Assembly (NCBI GenBank): GCA_038496445.1
Contig: JALMLS010000204.1
Coordinates: 124,001-188,000 of the forward strand
Direction of reading: 5' to 3'
DNA length: 64,000 nucleotides
Source of the DNA: Trichosphaerium sp. ATCC 40318
Lineage: Eukaryota > Discosea > Flabellinia > Trichosidae
The notes under the pieces were generated by a model. That model saw only the letters and a program-made list of their open reading frames with translations, had not been told where the DNA came from and did not search any database. The number at the start of each line of letters is the position of its first letter. Position 1 is the first letter of the stretch. Made by a program: the position numbers and the translations under genes. Shown piece after piece: positions 23,948 through 35,369 of this stretch.

Positions 23948-25718
23948 ATGGAAGGCTTTACTTCAGTAGAAAACAATGCTGTAGAAAACTTTAGAGGCTT
24001 TCTGAGGATAAAGACAATTTCTGATGAGGTTGGTTTGAGCTTTTGCGTTTGTTTGTACCAATACCATTTTTAGGGACCAAAAACAGGCGCGTACGTTGAA
24101 GCGGTAGAGTTTCTAGAGAAAATGGCGAAGGAAATTGGTTTAATTACAAAAGTAATCTCACCAGTTCCTAACAAACCAATACTTATCGTATGTGCCTTCA
24201 AAATGACTTTTCAAAATATTGACAGCAAAAAAGGCTTCATTACCCGGCATGGACTCTACACTGCCATCAATACTATTAAACAGCCATTATGACGTTGTGC
24301 CAGTCATGGCTGATATGTGGAACGAGACAAACCCGCCATTCGCAGCTGAAATTGATGCTGACGGTTTTATTTACGCGCGGGGAACGCAAGGTACAGCTTT
24401 ATATTAGTTATAATGTAACGTTACAAGGAAGATATGAAATGCGTTTGTATTCAATATCTCGAAGCTCTTCGTCTCATAGTATCCAGTGGCGTTAAGCTGA
24501 CACGTGACGTTCACTGCACATTCGTTCCAGATGAGGTACTGACTATTGTGCAATCGATAGACTTCAATCCTTTTTACTTGTTTCTAACCACTTCTCAAAA
24601 AGGAAATTGGCGGTGTTGAAGGTGCTGCAAAGTTACTACAAACTCAAGAGTTTAAAGACCTGAATGTTGGTGTTGGTTTAGATGAAGGTAAAGTATTTTG
24701 GTTTTTTTCTTGGTTTCTTATTGTTACCTAATCACGTGATAAGGTTTGGCGAACCCAGAGAATGAGTATACAGTTTTTTATGCTGAACGTGCTGTGAATT
24801 GGCTCTCTATTATAATTGAAGGGCCTACAGGTTAGTTTTTATTAAACTACTGGTATGACTTATTCTTGTTCTAGGTCATGGTAGTCAGTTTATAAAGAAT
24901 ACAGCAGTGGTGAGTTGTTAGCTTTTTTTGAAATTTTTAACTTACAACTAGGAAAAATTGAGCCGCCTTTTATCAAAAATATACAAGTACAGAGGAGAAC
25001 AAGAAGCTAAATTAGAGTGTGGATGTAAGCACGCAAATGCTGTGCGCCTTGGTGACGTAGCTACAGTAAATGTTAATGCTGTTCAAGGTAATCTCAAGTA
25101 ATTATTTTACATTGTATTTAAACCCTTTTAGCTGGTGTCCCAGGACCTGAAATATACGGCGGGTATGCTGCTAACGTAATACCAATGATGGCAAAGGTAT
25201 GTACATACTTTTCATTTGAAACAAAAACGCTTATACAAGTCAAAGGCGCTCATGGATGTTCGAATTCCACCACATATTACTGTTGAAGAATGGAAAGACA
25301 CAGTGCTTAAAGATTGGCTAGACGATGAAGGCATGACTGCCAAGTTTCATTTTGAAACAGCAGTGCATAATATAACCTCTACTGATCGTGCTAAAAATAA
25401 GTGGTGGGGTGTAATGGAAGATACACTCAAAGTAAGCTTTCCTTTCTTCAAGAACTTTAATTTCTTCTTCTGCAATTTTTGTAGTGTTGACGTAGTTTGT
25501 AGGCAACAGGTGTAACTCTTTCTAAGCAGGTTTTCCCTGCGGCTACTGATTCAAGGTTTATAAGAGAACTTGGACTTCCATGTTTTGGATTTAGCCCAAT
25601 GAGAAACACAAAGATTCTCCTACATGACCACAATGAATGTTTGAACGCAAAAGTTTTTGTTGACGGCATCAAGGTCTACGAGAAGCTCGTACCAGCTCTG
25701 GCAAACATGAAGGATTAG
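23948..25718 (+). CDS. Aminoacylase-1 (M20A metallopeptidase)
   Basis: Zinc enzyme that hydrolyses N-acyl-L-amino acids in the cytosol. ATG at 23948. The first metal site is HYDVVPVMADMW (M20 HxDVVP), followed by GFIYARGTQ and DMK (bridging Asp). The catalytic and metal Glu pair is in PDEEIGGVEGA, rebuilt across an intron. Next come GLDEGLANP, the dimerisation/lid segment with GHGSQFIKNTAV, NVIPMMAK / ALMDVRIPP and a C-terminal HDHNE metal-binding His. Stop TAG 25716-25718. About 400 residues, usual for the family. About ten introns; one begins near an ATCACGTGAT palindrome at 24732. All key residues are present. Confidence 0.93.
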
Positions 25719-26096
25719 TTTTGAATAATCGTCATTTATTGCAGTGGCACAAGGAGTGGGTAAATAAATTGTTTTTAGTGTCTCTAGTTTACGGGTTTTT
25801 TTACTTAGAATACTTGTCTTGACTCATCCGTACCAAAAGAAGAAGTTGCAGCAGAATTACATAAAACCTATAGTAACCAACGTTTAGCATCCTTGACGTG
25901 CAAGTACAAGTAACAAAAGCTGTAACGAAGCGATTTAATTTGTAGAAATGTACAAGCGTAGAAAAGTACGTACAAAACGCTTGGTTAAGCGTAAAATAAT
26001 GTATACAACTATTCTTTGCAACTTTCTCAAATCGTATGACTATACGGTTAATATGCTAATACGACACTGTAGAAGTATGAGATACTAAACAAGACA
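25719..26096. other. Spacer with an unassigned small open frame
   Basis: A short plus-strand frame (NTCLDSSVPKEEVAAELHKT, stop about 25914) follows a plausible intron at about 25757-25806. It may be an alternative 3' exon of the aminoacylase gene or a chance frame. The rest is the promoter of the CRT-like gene. Confidence 0.3.
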
Positions 26097-27963
26097 ATGA
26101 AACTTGCCAAGACAGTTTTTTTTATGACTTGTAAGTTAAGAACACGCAATAGTTACCTCTGACGCATTTAATAGGCTTCACCATCGCTCAATCGGCTCTT
26201 TTAGTCAGTTTACCTCTTTTTTCAAGCCAGTTTCCGAAAGAGCACTCAAGCGGGCCTTACTTTATCCTATTGTTGACTAGTCTGTGCTTTGCTTGTTGTT
26301 TCTCTATTTTAACAGCTGGATATAAGGTTAGAACAAGAAAAACGGAAGTGTCTTAGCAGTTATCTAACACCTTTCCAGCTTATAAAAAGGCCTTCATCGC
26401 CTTCCTTAAAAGAATATTGGTTAAATTACCTCGCCATCGGCGTTTTTTCGGGTACGTTTTTAGGAGAATTTGGCAGCGAAAGTCCGATTTTTCTTACTGC
26501 GCCATCGCTTTTTTTTTGGCCAAGCTCTTCTTCTCAGGCCTCGATTTCGATGAACACAGTATCAATGCTGAGATTGATGTATTTTTTATTGATCGCTGAT
26601 AGCTTTGAACGGATTCGTTACAGTATATTCTAGTCTACCATCACGTGTGACACCAGTAATACAAACACTCCTTCAGTCAGTATGTACTTGGTTCTTTTTT
26701 ACAAAGGCGTTAATGTTGTCTCTACTATAGACTACGTTTATATGGGGTATTCCTGCATCCAAGATATTTGTCAAGGAGAAAAAAACATACACTTAGTACG
26801 TAGCCTGATGGCAATACTTTATTTCTAACAAAAATCATTTTTCTGATGCCTTTGTTAGCTGTCATTGGGCACCTATAGCATCTATAACCCTTGTTCTTTG
26901 GGGAATAATCATTGTACTTACACCTACTATTGCTAAGATTATACAAGGCGAAGGATCATTTAACAGTAATGCAGGTGAGTTATAATAACAATAAGGGGTA
27001 TTTAAATAGGGAATGTTTTCTTACACTGTTTGTTAGTTGCGCTTGCATGGACGTTTGCAATGGTTCTGGGACAATTTCCTGGTGCTCTTTCTGCTGTATT
27101 CCAAGAGAGGTTCTTAGTACGTAGCACTGAAGTATTGAGCTCCCTACTGACTATTAGATATAGAGGAAACGAGTTGAACAAAGTGGAGATAAGTTTTATG
27201 ATGTTATTGCAATGATGTTTTGGAGTAACTTGGGTCAATTAGCTACAGCAATCATACTTTTTTGGGTATACCAACTTTAACATTTACTTTTATTTTAAGC
27301 ACGTGTGTTTGGGCTTTTTCTTTTTTATTTGAAAGCTCTTTGTTGCTCTACAGTTTCATGTATGCAGCTAGGTTTTGACTTTTTATGTTACAGTCATGAC
27401 AACTACCATAGTAATATTTTATGTAGGTTGATTTTATAAAAGGTTTTGGTTTCACACCAAATCCGAAAACTTTTTTTACAAATATGAAGTTTACTTGGCT
27501 ATGTTTCTTGAGGCAATCTGATTTAACTACATATCCTACATGTGGTGATACATGGTGGCGTGGTATTATATTTATTACTGCATTCATTGCAGCAAACACA
27601 TTAGCAGCTATTTTGGCAGGTGAATCGGCTGTGTTTGCACTAATAGCTACAACTCTTGCAATGCCTCTAAGGTACTTTTTTATTTGTTTATTAGTTCCTA
27701 ATACTATTAATAGCGCTATATACTTTATTGTATTTCCTCTACAGGGAGCAGAAAGAGCACCAATAGGGTTTGTACTTCCAGGACTGGTGTTACTTTTAGC
27801 AGGTAAAGATTTTGATTCAATCTGCTAGTGGTAGGATACTAACTTTCTTCTTTTAGCTGTTGTTTTATGGAAGTGGTGGGAACGTGGTGAAGCTAGGAGA
27901 GTATTTTTAAGGATGTATTATGACGAAAATGATGATGATGACGAGACTCAGTACATTAACTAA
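26097..27963 (+). CDS. CRT-like transporter (drug/metabolite transporter superfamily)
   Basis: About ten membrane segments spread over short exons. ATG at 26097 reads MKLAKTVFFMT and continues after an intron with CFTIAQSALLVSLPLFSS. Landmarks: DSFERIRYSIF, then RVTPVIQTLLQSVCTWFF; ALAWTFAMVLGQFPGALSAV followed by FQERFL (the CRT PGALSxVYKE-like motif); FWSNLGQLATAIILFWV. The last hydrophobic exon (APIGFVLPGLVLLLA) precedes an acidic tail ending DDDDETQYIN. Stop TAA 27961-27963. Relatives export small peptides, amino acids or thiols from acidic compartments (for example plant CLT and Plasmodium CRT). Vacuolar or lysosomal membrane location is inferred from the family. Confidence 0.72.
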
Positions 27964-28174
27964 GCATACACCAAAAAAAAAAACAAAAAAAACAAACTAA
28001 TCCACACTTGTATAAAACCATAAACAAGAAATATATGTACATAAACCTGACTAGTATCAACAATGTTCTTTTTTTTTTTACTAATAGGGGATAAGCTTTG
28101 TACTTAAAAGCCACTAATCTCAGTATTTTCAAGGCTGAAATTGTAAAAAATGGTGTAGCCATATCCTGCTGCTG

Positions 28175-28888
28175 TTATTTATTGTTGATGGTGCCTGCTT
28201 TTTTATCGCATTTGGGATCAAAATATTTAGAACTCATACAATACCCATCAACATAACTTCTCTGCCAACTCAAACGGCCGTTCCCATCCCAGAGCAGGTA
28301 CTCTCCGTTAAGTTTACCATTGACACAAGTGCATTGCTCATTCAATTGGCCATTGGTATGCCAACTCTTGTACTCTCCTTCTTGTTTACCATTCACTTTA
28401 GTTTGAAGCAGCCACAATTGGCCATTTGTATGCCACCTTTTGTACTCTCCTTCTTGTTTATTGTTGACATAAGTACACTGCACTTGCAACTGGCCTTTGG
28501 CATACCACCTCTTGTACTCTCCTTCTTGTTTACCATTCACAAAATTGGACAGTTCACTTAATTGGCCATTATCATGCCAACTCTTGCATTCTCCGTGTTG
28601 ATTACCATGTGACCAATACTCTCGATGAGTCTAAAATGAGTAAGGAAGTCTTTTGGCGAAAAAAAATATAAACGTTACAAGTTGATTGTTGGACGTTCTT
28701 CTTTCCCATTTTCCATGTTTTTTCATGTTACCATCAAACCTCGTGTTCCTTGCTGCACGTTTCGAAAGTAGAGGCCACTTTAAATACACTGATGACTCCA
28801 AATCGATGATATCAAGCTGTACCTCAATTGGAAGGCGTAATAGATAGCAGTCAATTGATTCCGCAGGTAATTTCTTTTCCTGCTCCAT
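28175..28888 (-). CDS. F-box-like / MORN-2 repeat protein (intact copy)
   Basis: Exon 1 (ATG 28886-28888) encodes an F-box-like start, LLRLPIEVQLDIIDLES, then WPLLSKRAARNTRF and HGKWERRTSNNQL. A 48-nt intron (GTAACG...TTTTAG) separates it from exon 2, which has six MORN-2 repeats of the form NGKQEGEYKRWHTNGQLWL and stops at TAA 28175-28177. About 230 residues. It is the only one of the three short copies in the window with an ATG, one intron and no frameshift. An SCF adaptor with a repeat-based binding face is inferred. It is in tandem with the copy at 29.3-30.0 kb. Confidence 0.82.
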
Positions 28889-29278
28889 TGTTAAATTAAC
28901 AAACTAGCGTCTTGAAATTAGTTCCTTTGGTATTCAGGCTACCCAAATCAACGTAAAAAAAGCTTAATACGCTATTTAAGTCTGGGTTGAATAAGTTATG
29001 TAATGTACATGGATACATTGCGTACAGTGAGGGTTCTATCTCAAGTATGCTCAAGAGTGAGCGCTACAAACAACAAAACTTGAATCACGTGATACCCCTT
29101 GTAGGTACAGGATCACGAGTAACAGACATTTTGTTTCTTGTATTTATGGTGATAGTATTGTACGATTTGAGTAAAGCAGGAGTGAAGATAATCTTAGACC
29201 ACAATTTAATATTGCATAACAAAAGAAAAGTAGTACGTTTTTATAAATCGACATTCAGTGCCAATTTAGTGTACTGTA

Positions 29279-29964
29279 CTACGTTATACTGGCTATTCTT
29301 TTTTCATCTGTACATACTTGAAGTTTACCATCAACATAACTGTATTGCCCACAAAATTTACCTTGTTCATCCCAAATAACATGCCAACTCTTGTACTCTG
29401 TTGCATCTTTGCCGTTGACTTTAGTTCCATGCAGCCACAGGGAGCCACTTTTATGCCACCTCTTGTACTCCCCTTCTTGTTTACCATTGACATAATTGTA
29501 TTGTGCACTCAAGACGCCATTTACATGCCACTCATTGTACTCTCCTTCAAGTTTCCCACTGTTATAATTACACTGCGTCTTCAATAGGCCAGTATGATAC
29601 CACCCCTTGTACACTCCTTCTTGTTTACCATTAACATTATTGTATTGTTCACTCAATCGGCCATTGTAATACCAACTCTTGCACTCTCCATGTTGATTAC
29701 CATGTGACCAATACTGTAGACAAGTCTAATATAAAGTAAAAAAACCGTGTTGATTTATAAAAACTGAAACGTTACAAGTTGATTGTTGGATGTTCTTCTT
29801 TCCCATCTTCCATGTTTTTTTAATTCACCATCAAACCTTGTGTTCCTTGCTGCACTTTTTGAAAGCAGAGGCCAAATTAAATACATTGATGACTCTAAAT
29901 CGATGATATCAAGCTGTATCTCAACTGGAAGGCGTAATAGAAAGCAATGCTTTGATTCTACCAA
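29279..29964 (-). pseudogene. F-box-like / MORN-2 copy with lost start codon
   Basis: Same exon structure as the neighbour at 28.2 kb: F-box-like exon (LLRLPVEIQLDIIDLES), intron of the same position and start (GTAACGTTTCAG...), then repeats from LQYWSHGNQHGECKSW to the stop at 29279. The body is open. However, the ATG at 29971-29973 is in a different frame and meets TAG after four codons. The coding frame has no ATG and a TAG stop upstream. Either it is a recent pseudogene, it starts at a non-ATG codon, or it starts at a later Met. The repeats are more diverged than in the intact copy. Confidence 0.7.
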
Positions 29965-29974
29965 TGGACCATAA

Positions 29975-30691
29975 TTTTTTGATTTTACAGTAACTCTCTA
30001 ACATTTGGTTTTTAGTTTTGTACTATATTTAATAATTTAGCATACCTCGTTTAGGATGTTGAAGATGTATGCGAGAAACATAAGTAATATATAAATACCG
30101 CATAGAAGTATATACATTTCCAACATAGAGTAGTATTGTGTTCGTGAGTCCGTTAGTTGTCAACGAAAAAATTGAAAAAAAAAATGAACTTTCTTAAGCG
30201 CGAAAAACTTGTTGACTTATCAATAGGCGTTTTCAACCGGAAAACGTACTGAGCAATGTGCATTGTACTATTTACATTGCTCTTGTGGCTTTGTCAATTA
30301 ATACACAACTTACAAAACCTCAAGTCTTTCCTTTGATAGAGCACTAATTTTGATGTACTCTGGTGCATGTTAGCATATCAGCTTCCGGATAATTTATTCT
30401 GTCATGTACATAAAACAACCATGCAACATTTCATACCAAGGTCTCTAGGTTTTTTTACTTCTGCGTTTTACGTTGAGTGCAAATATTTTTTGGGTACAAT
30501 TTCGTTAGAAAAATATAAGAAAAACCCTTCATAGGAACAAGTTAACTACTGAGTACTGGAGGTGATTCATACATACAAAGTATACCCATCATAGTATAGG
30601 CAACATTTGTACGGCATTAACTTTTTTTTATTAGCAACTTGTTTTAAGGAATAACACCCCATTTCTCAGATAAGAAGATCACTTAACAATA
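29975..30691. other. Intergenic region
   Basis: About 700 bp between the F-box/MORN pair and the 3' end of the GT23-like gene. AT-rich, with many poly-A and poly-T runs. No gene, RNA or repeat was recognised. Confidence 0.5.
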
Positions 30692-32737
30692 TCAAACCAT
30701 ATAGCCTGATCCTCCAAGAGATATATAAGGTGGTATGACACCTCCTTTATGAGCTATCTATAAATGACAATAGGTAAGGGAAGTGTACACATTATGACAA
30801 TTGAAGGGTACCATTAGTTTGAAAGCAGTACCACCAAAATTTGAACTGAGAGTCCCAACGAACATATCACATTCACGCCCAATGAGTAAAGATGTAAAAG
30901 CACTATACGCATCGGTCTTCTTGTCTCTGGCTTCTTGTAAACCCTTAAACCTACTTTTACCATAGTACCATCCATCTACAAAACAACTTAGAAATTTGAA
31001 ACCAAAAAAGTTTACAACATACTCTTCGACATTGTGCGCTTATCTTCCGTGTAAAAGTTCCAATCCGGATACTTTTTGGTTTCATTCAATACCTTCAAAG
31101 AGTTCTATGACCAAAAATAAGACAACCAGTGAGTACAGTAAAATGTAAGCCAACAATAAACAAAAAAGTAGTTTCTCATTCTATCTCTTGACTTACTGCC
31201 ATTAAATAAATATTTTTGACACCATGCAGTTTACGAAGCTCATTTGCTGCGTTCATGAAGTCTATAATAAGAACAAATATTAACAAGATTAGCTTAATAA
31301 TTAATGATAATAACAAAGACATAACAGAGCATTTGACACGTGTAGAAGAACAAAAATAAAACCGATAAGAAAAAAATTTGGGTACCTTCAAACTCGGGCA
31401 TCTTACGTCTATCTAGGGCAGCATCGCCTTTTCTCACATGTAATGCGATGATAGGGTGTAAAGAATCAAAATTCAACCTCTCTTTTTCTGCCGCAAGGAT
31501 GCTCTTTAATTCATCGTTTGGTCGTAATACGTAGTCCATCAGAGCTGCTTGGTACCTGTGTAGCTTATATTTTAGCTACTATCAAACTTATTTAAACCTC
31601 GATGTAGTAGTACCGATATACATGTAACTTGAACTTTCTAGGTGGAACACCAATGCCCCACTAAACAGAAACTTAGCATTTATGTCGTACAGGTTGCAAA
31701 AAATTAGTGCTTTCGTGCATTTTAATTGATTCTAATGGTGCCGTACAAAAGTTTTACTGAGCCAAAATCTATCGTATTTTTCCCACTCCTTTGGAGCATT
31801 TATTCTTAGGCTATCGTCACTTGTATTTGTGACAAAGATATCTTCCACTGGCTTCATATTTACAGAATCCCATAACTTTCTAGTATCACAAAGACTATAA
31901 TCATGGAGTGATTCCCAATAGCACTGATATTCACGTGTTGGACATGTGTTGTTATCCCAATACTATGTTTGAAAAAGAGTTTAATAAATTAAAGGATAGG
32001 GTAGGTAGTATTAGCGTACAGCCCACCACTTTTCTAGAGGTGTCAATACGAGAGTGTGTTCAAGGATCATGGATAACTCTAGTGCATGTACGATTTGAGA
32101 TGACCCACAACCGAAACCACATACTCTTTTGCATTAAAAAAGTTAGTCTGTGCTAATTATTTGGCTTTAATATCAATACGTACTTTGAGAATGGATAGTA
32201 TAGAATGTACTTTGTTTTAGGATCATTACAATCTTGCTTTTGTAGCCGGTCAAGTGTACTTCGAAACAAATTAAAAAAAAATTTTACAACATCACGTGCT
32301 GTCAGAGTTTGTACGTACTCTACTACTTTCCTGTACCGCTCAGAAACAATTTTTCTATCAACACACCTTGGATTAGTGTCATTGTATGGAGAAGAAACAC
32401 TATGGCGATGAACTGGATCTATGTTCGGCGCGCTGCGATCGCAGTAGATAGTAATTTCTGGTTCATCTACTTCAACATGCGCTGTAGGCTTGTCTTTTGG
32501 GTTATCGACGCGTATTGGCGTGTTCTGAAGTCGTTAGCACTGTTTTGTATCTTAACGTCGTACCAATTCCGAGGGAGCAGGGTCTATGTCCTCCACGGTA
32601 AACGTGGCAGTTTTAGACCCTCCTCCAACAAGTATGAAACAAACTGTTAGCACTGCAGCTACGGCAACAGCTTGCCATAACCGTAACCGCCTAGAGGGCG
32701 CTTGAACTTTTTGTTGTTCTACGTGGTCTTTTTTCAT
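30692..32737 (-). CDS. GT23-type (FUT8-like) alpha-1,6-fucosyltransferase homologue
   Basis: Type II Golgi membrane protein. ATG at 32735-32737 (MKKDHVEQQK), then a signal anchor (LRLWQAVAVAAVLTVCFILV) and an acidic stem. Catalytic parts: CGFGCGSSQIVHALELSMIL (the FUT8 GxGCQ region), CYWESLHDYSLCD, HPIIALHVRKGDA (the nucleotide-binding HxRRxD-type motif), NIYLMA, and ECDMFVGTLSSNFGGTAFKL (the Vxx[ST]xxS...xL motif). It ends SLGGSGYMV at TGA 30692-30694. The H-V-R-K-G-D variant resembles the wider GT11/GT23/GT65 fold group, so activity on core GlcNAc is family inference. About nine introns. Confidence 0.8.
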
Positions 32738-32979
32738 GACTTTAAATTCCGTAGAATCACGTGCCCTAAACAATACGTATTAAGCAATTAAGCCTGCCTT
32801 AACAAGTACAATATTTGGTAGTGAACATGATTAACATGATAAGAGTAGCGCCGGTAGGCAAACAACAATACAATTCATGTGTGAGAATGCGTATTATTAT
32901 TGTACATTAAACTATTTACATTGGGTGACTCGAACATTACTACCCCTTTTGGTTGCTTCGTCCTGTAATTAGAGCAGAC

Positions 32980-34651
32980 TTAAGCGCCGAACCATGTAGT
33001 AGATGATGGCATATCGTCTTTCTGAAGCATAAAAGCTTGACTATTTTGTGTAACATGAATCTTAGATCTATCTTGTAGTCGAGGTTCACCATCCACTTGA
33101 AAAGGTACGGGTGTATCTGATTCTATATCTATCTCTATATCACTACCTTGAGCTAACCGAATAGCAGTAGTTGTATGCGTAGTTATGGCGCCCTGTCGCA
33201 AAAATAAGAAAGGTGTCCAAAAAAAACTCAGTGTTATTTTTAGCTCAAGGTAGCTTTGTAGCACGTGTTTAAAGTTAAAAAAAGTAAGAAATCCAAAACG
33301 TACTAAGTGAAAAGCCCCAGTAATGGCACACACCTCTACCAATCCATCATCTACTTCAGGTTTTTTGAACTGAGGAGGGGGTTAATATTTATACACTTGT
33401 TATGATATCCAAATACCTTTTGGTCAGTGTGCCTTCCCCATGGGTCTGCACCACCACCGTATAATGGAATATTAAGTATCATTATACCTTCACAATCATG
33501 AGGCAGATCTAACTGTTTTCCATCTACCTAGAGGTGATTTAGCACATTATAATGGACTTTTTTTTCTTCCTAATTTTGGTACCTTTATTTTGACTAGTCC
33601 ATTGAGAGGGTACGGCAAACGATCCCAAATAGCAACACATCCAAAGCAGAAGTACCAAAACTTATTCATACTAGCAGCAAAGTACAACTCAGGGTATGCA
33701 TTTCGCATTTTATGGAAGTTCAAAGCGACCTTGGCATCAATACCTAACAAAAACAATTAACAAAAACGACTGCTCACAAAAAAAAATGAATAAGAAAACC
33801 AACAGCCCAATAGCAGAAAATGGCTTTTGAGCTTCACGTGGTGCGGATTAGAGTACTGATTGAATTTTTTGGGGATTTTTTTCTTTGGGGATGTCTTACC
33901 GATGCTCATGTAGTTGTTCATCACATGCTTACGCGTCTGTGTTATTCCTAGCTGTGTTTCTTCAACAGCGACGTTCCACCTTGTCACATCAGTGAAAAGC
34001 AAGTTGAAATAAAAAAACCACGTTGTACCTATCGAATAGTACTATAGATGCGTCTGCAGTCTCTTCAAGTATCGTTGGTAACCGTTTGTAGTTGTACTCT
34101 ACAACTGCGTGTCAGGTAAAGTTTAGCTGATGGTACGTTTACCTTTACCCCATCCAAGGCATCGCGATAGGTCGTTTCCTGTGCCCAATGGAACAATGCT
34201 AACCTACCACAAAAATTACGTTACTTTGTAAAATCAGCACTTACAGGTGGGCGAGGGTACAGTAGCACTTTCAGTTCGTCAATTAAAGATAAAACCTACA
34301 AAAATTAGTACAAAGGATTTTACACCAGAAACGCACCCAACCGACTGTGCCATCTCCACCCGCAACGATTACACGTAAATTTGGCGTACTGGCGAATTTT
34401 TCCAATCTAAAGCTTGTTATGGACTGCCAATAGCGATAATGGGCTATTTTGTGATGCGTACGCTTCTTTTGGTTGGTCTTTGTCTAGATCTATTACTTGC
34501 CCTTCGGATAAACCTTTTTGGAATGCATTTTTCAGGTACAGGCCCTGGCCACCTATAAAAATGGTTATTGGGCTTGGTTTATCCATAATTCCCTACCACC
34601 GCTCCTAGAGTTAACAAATACCAGCACCGATGGGTCGGCGCTCTCTTGCAT
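32980..34651 (-). CDS. Diacylglycerol kinase
   Basis: Phosphorylates diacylglycerol to phosphatidic acid. ATG at 34649-34651 reads MQESADPSVLVFVNSRSG, and the first intron joins it to GGQGLYLKNAFQKG, giving the DGK NxxSGGxxG phosphate loop. Next exons hold LRVIVAGGDGTVGWV (GGDGT, nucleotide binding) and IVPLGTGNDLSRCLGWG (GTGNDLSR). The accessory domain runs through NYMSIGIDAKVAL, CFGCVAIWDRLPYPLNG, IMILNIPLYGGGADPWG and VDGEPRLQ to the stop at 32980-32982. No C1, EF-hand or PH domain is seen, so this is a minimal catalytic form such as plant cluster II DGKs or DGK-epsilon stripped of its anchor. Divergent from profilin (125 bp). Confidence 0.9.
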
Positions 34652-34776
34652 GTGTTTATTTTGTTTACAAAACAAGTATTTATCGTTTCGTTAAGCGAAA
34701 ATGTTCAGGGAAGCATAAACACAAAACGTACGTACAACGTGGTTAGCAACGTACCAATAAGTACAACGCAGACACA
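34652..34776. promoter_or_regulatory. Divergent promoter, DGK / profilin
   Basis: Only 125 bp between the two ATGs. It has several GTAC-containing words (AAAACGTACGTACAACG) but no named box. Confidence 0.4.
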
Positions 34777-35250
34777 ATGAGCTGGGATACGATCGCATCG
34801 TCAACAGGTTACAATCAAATGAAATGTGGTATATTTAGCCATACAGGTCAGAAATGGGGTGTTTCTGGCGATCTCGCTGTGCGTGTATTTTTGCTCTTCA
34901 CGTTGTTGAGCCTTAAACTGATTTCGTGCAGGTCACTACCCACGAAGTGCAAATAGTTGCTAAGCACTTTGATAATCTCGAAAGTTGCCGAAGAAATGGA
35001 ATAACATTAGAGGGCAATTTATACAAAGTGGTTCAGGCGAATGAAAGGTCAATTTATGCTTTGCGATATGTATGGGTTCCATCACTGTACTGTTGAGCTT
35101 TGAACTAACTAGATAAAGGGCAACAATGGATGTATAGCCATTAAAGTTAAGACAGCGTTTGTAATATGTTGCTACGAGGAAATGCAGCCAGGAGAAGCAG
35201 TTGTTAGGACTGAAAAGATAGCAGACTATTTGATCGACCAAGGCTATTAA
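34777..35250 (+). CDS. Profilin
   Basis: Actin-monomer and poly-proline binding protein. The three or four exons read MSWDTIASSTGYNQMKCGIF at the N-terminus (profilin MSWxxY start), GQKWGVSGDLA (the W-A-x-S region), an internal helix with EVQIVAKHFDN, and the C-terminal helix with EKIADYLIDQGY, matching the profilin end K-L-x-D-Y-L-x-x-x-G-Y. Stop TAA 35248-35250. About 125 residues, normal length. The central exon GNNGCIAIKVKTAFVICCYE matches the beta-hairpin before the last helix. Confidence 0.92.
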
Positions 35251-35369
35251 AAACTAGTAAATTTACGAAGGTATAGCTCGTATGGATGTATTGTACAATA
35301 ATAAACGAATAGCATTGTGAATAAACAGAAAACTCGTGATTTTTTAGCTAAAACAATACCTGCTACGCA

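Noticed and set aside
28987-29379. A 130-residue plus-strand open frame with hydrophobic stretches
   Set aside because: It overlaps the minus-strand F-box/MORN gene in antisense, shows no family features, and its hydrophobic look comes from the reverse complement of a repeat.
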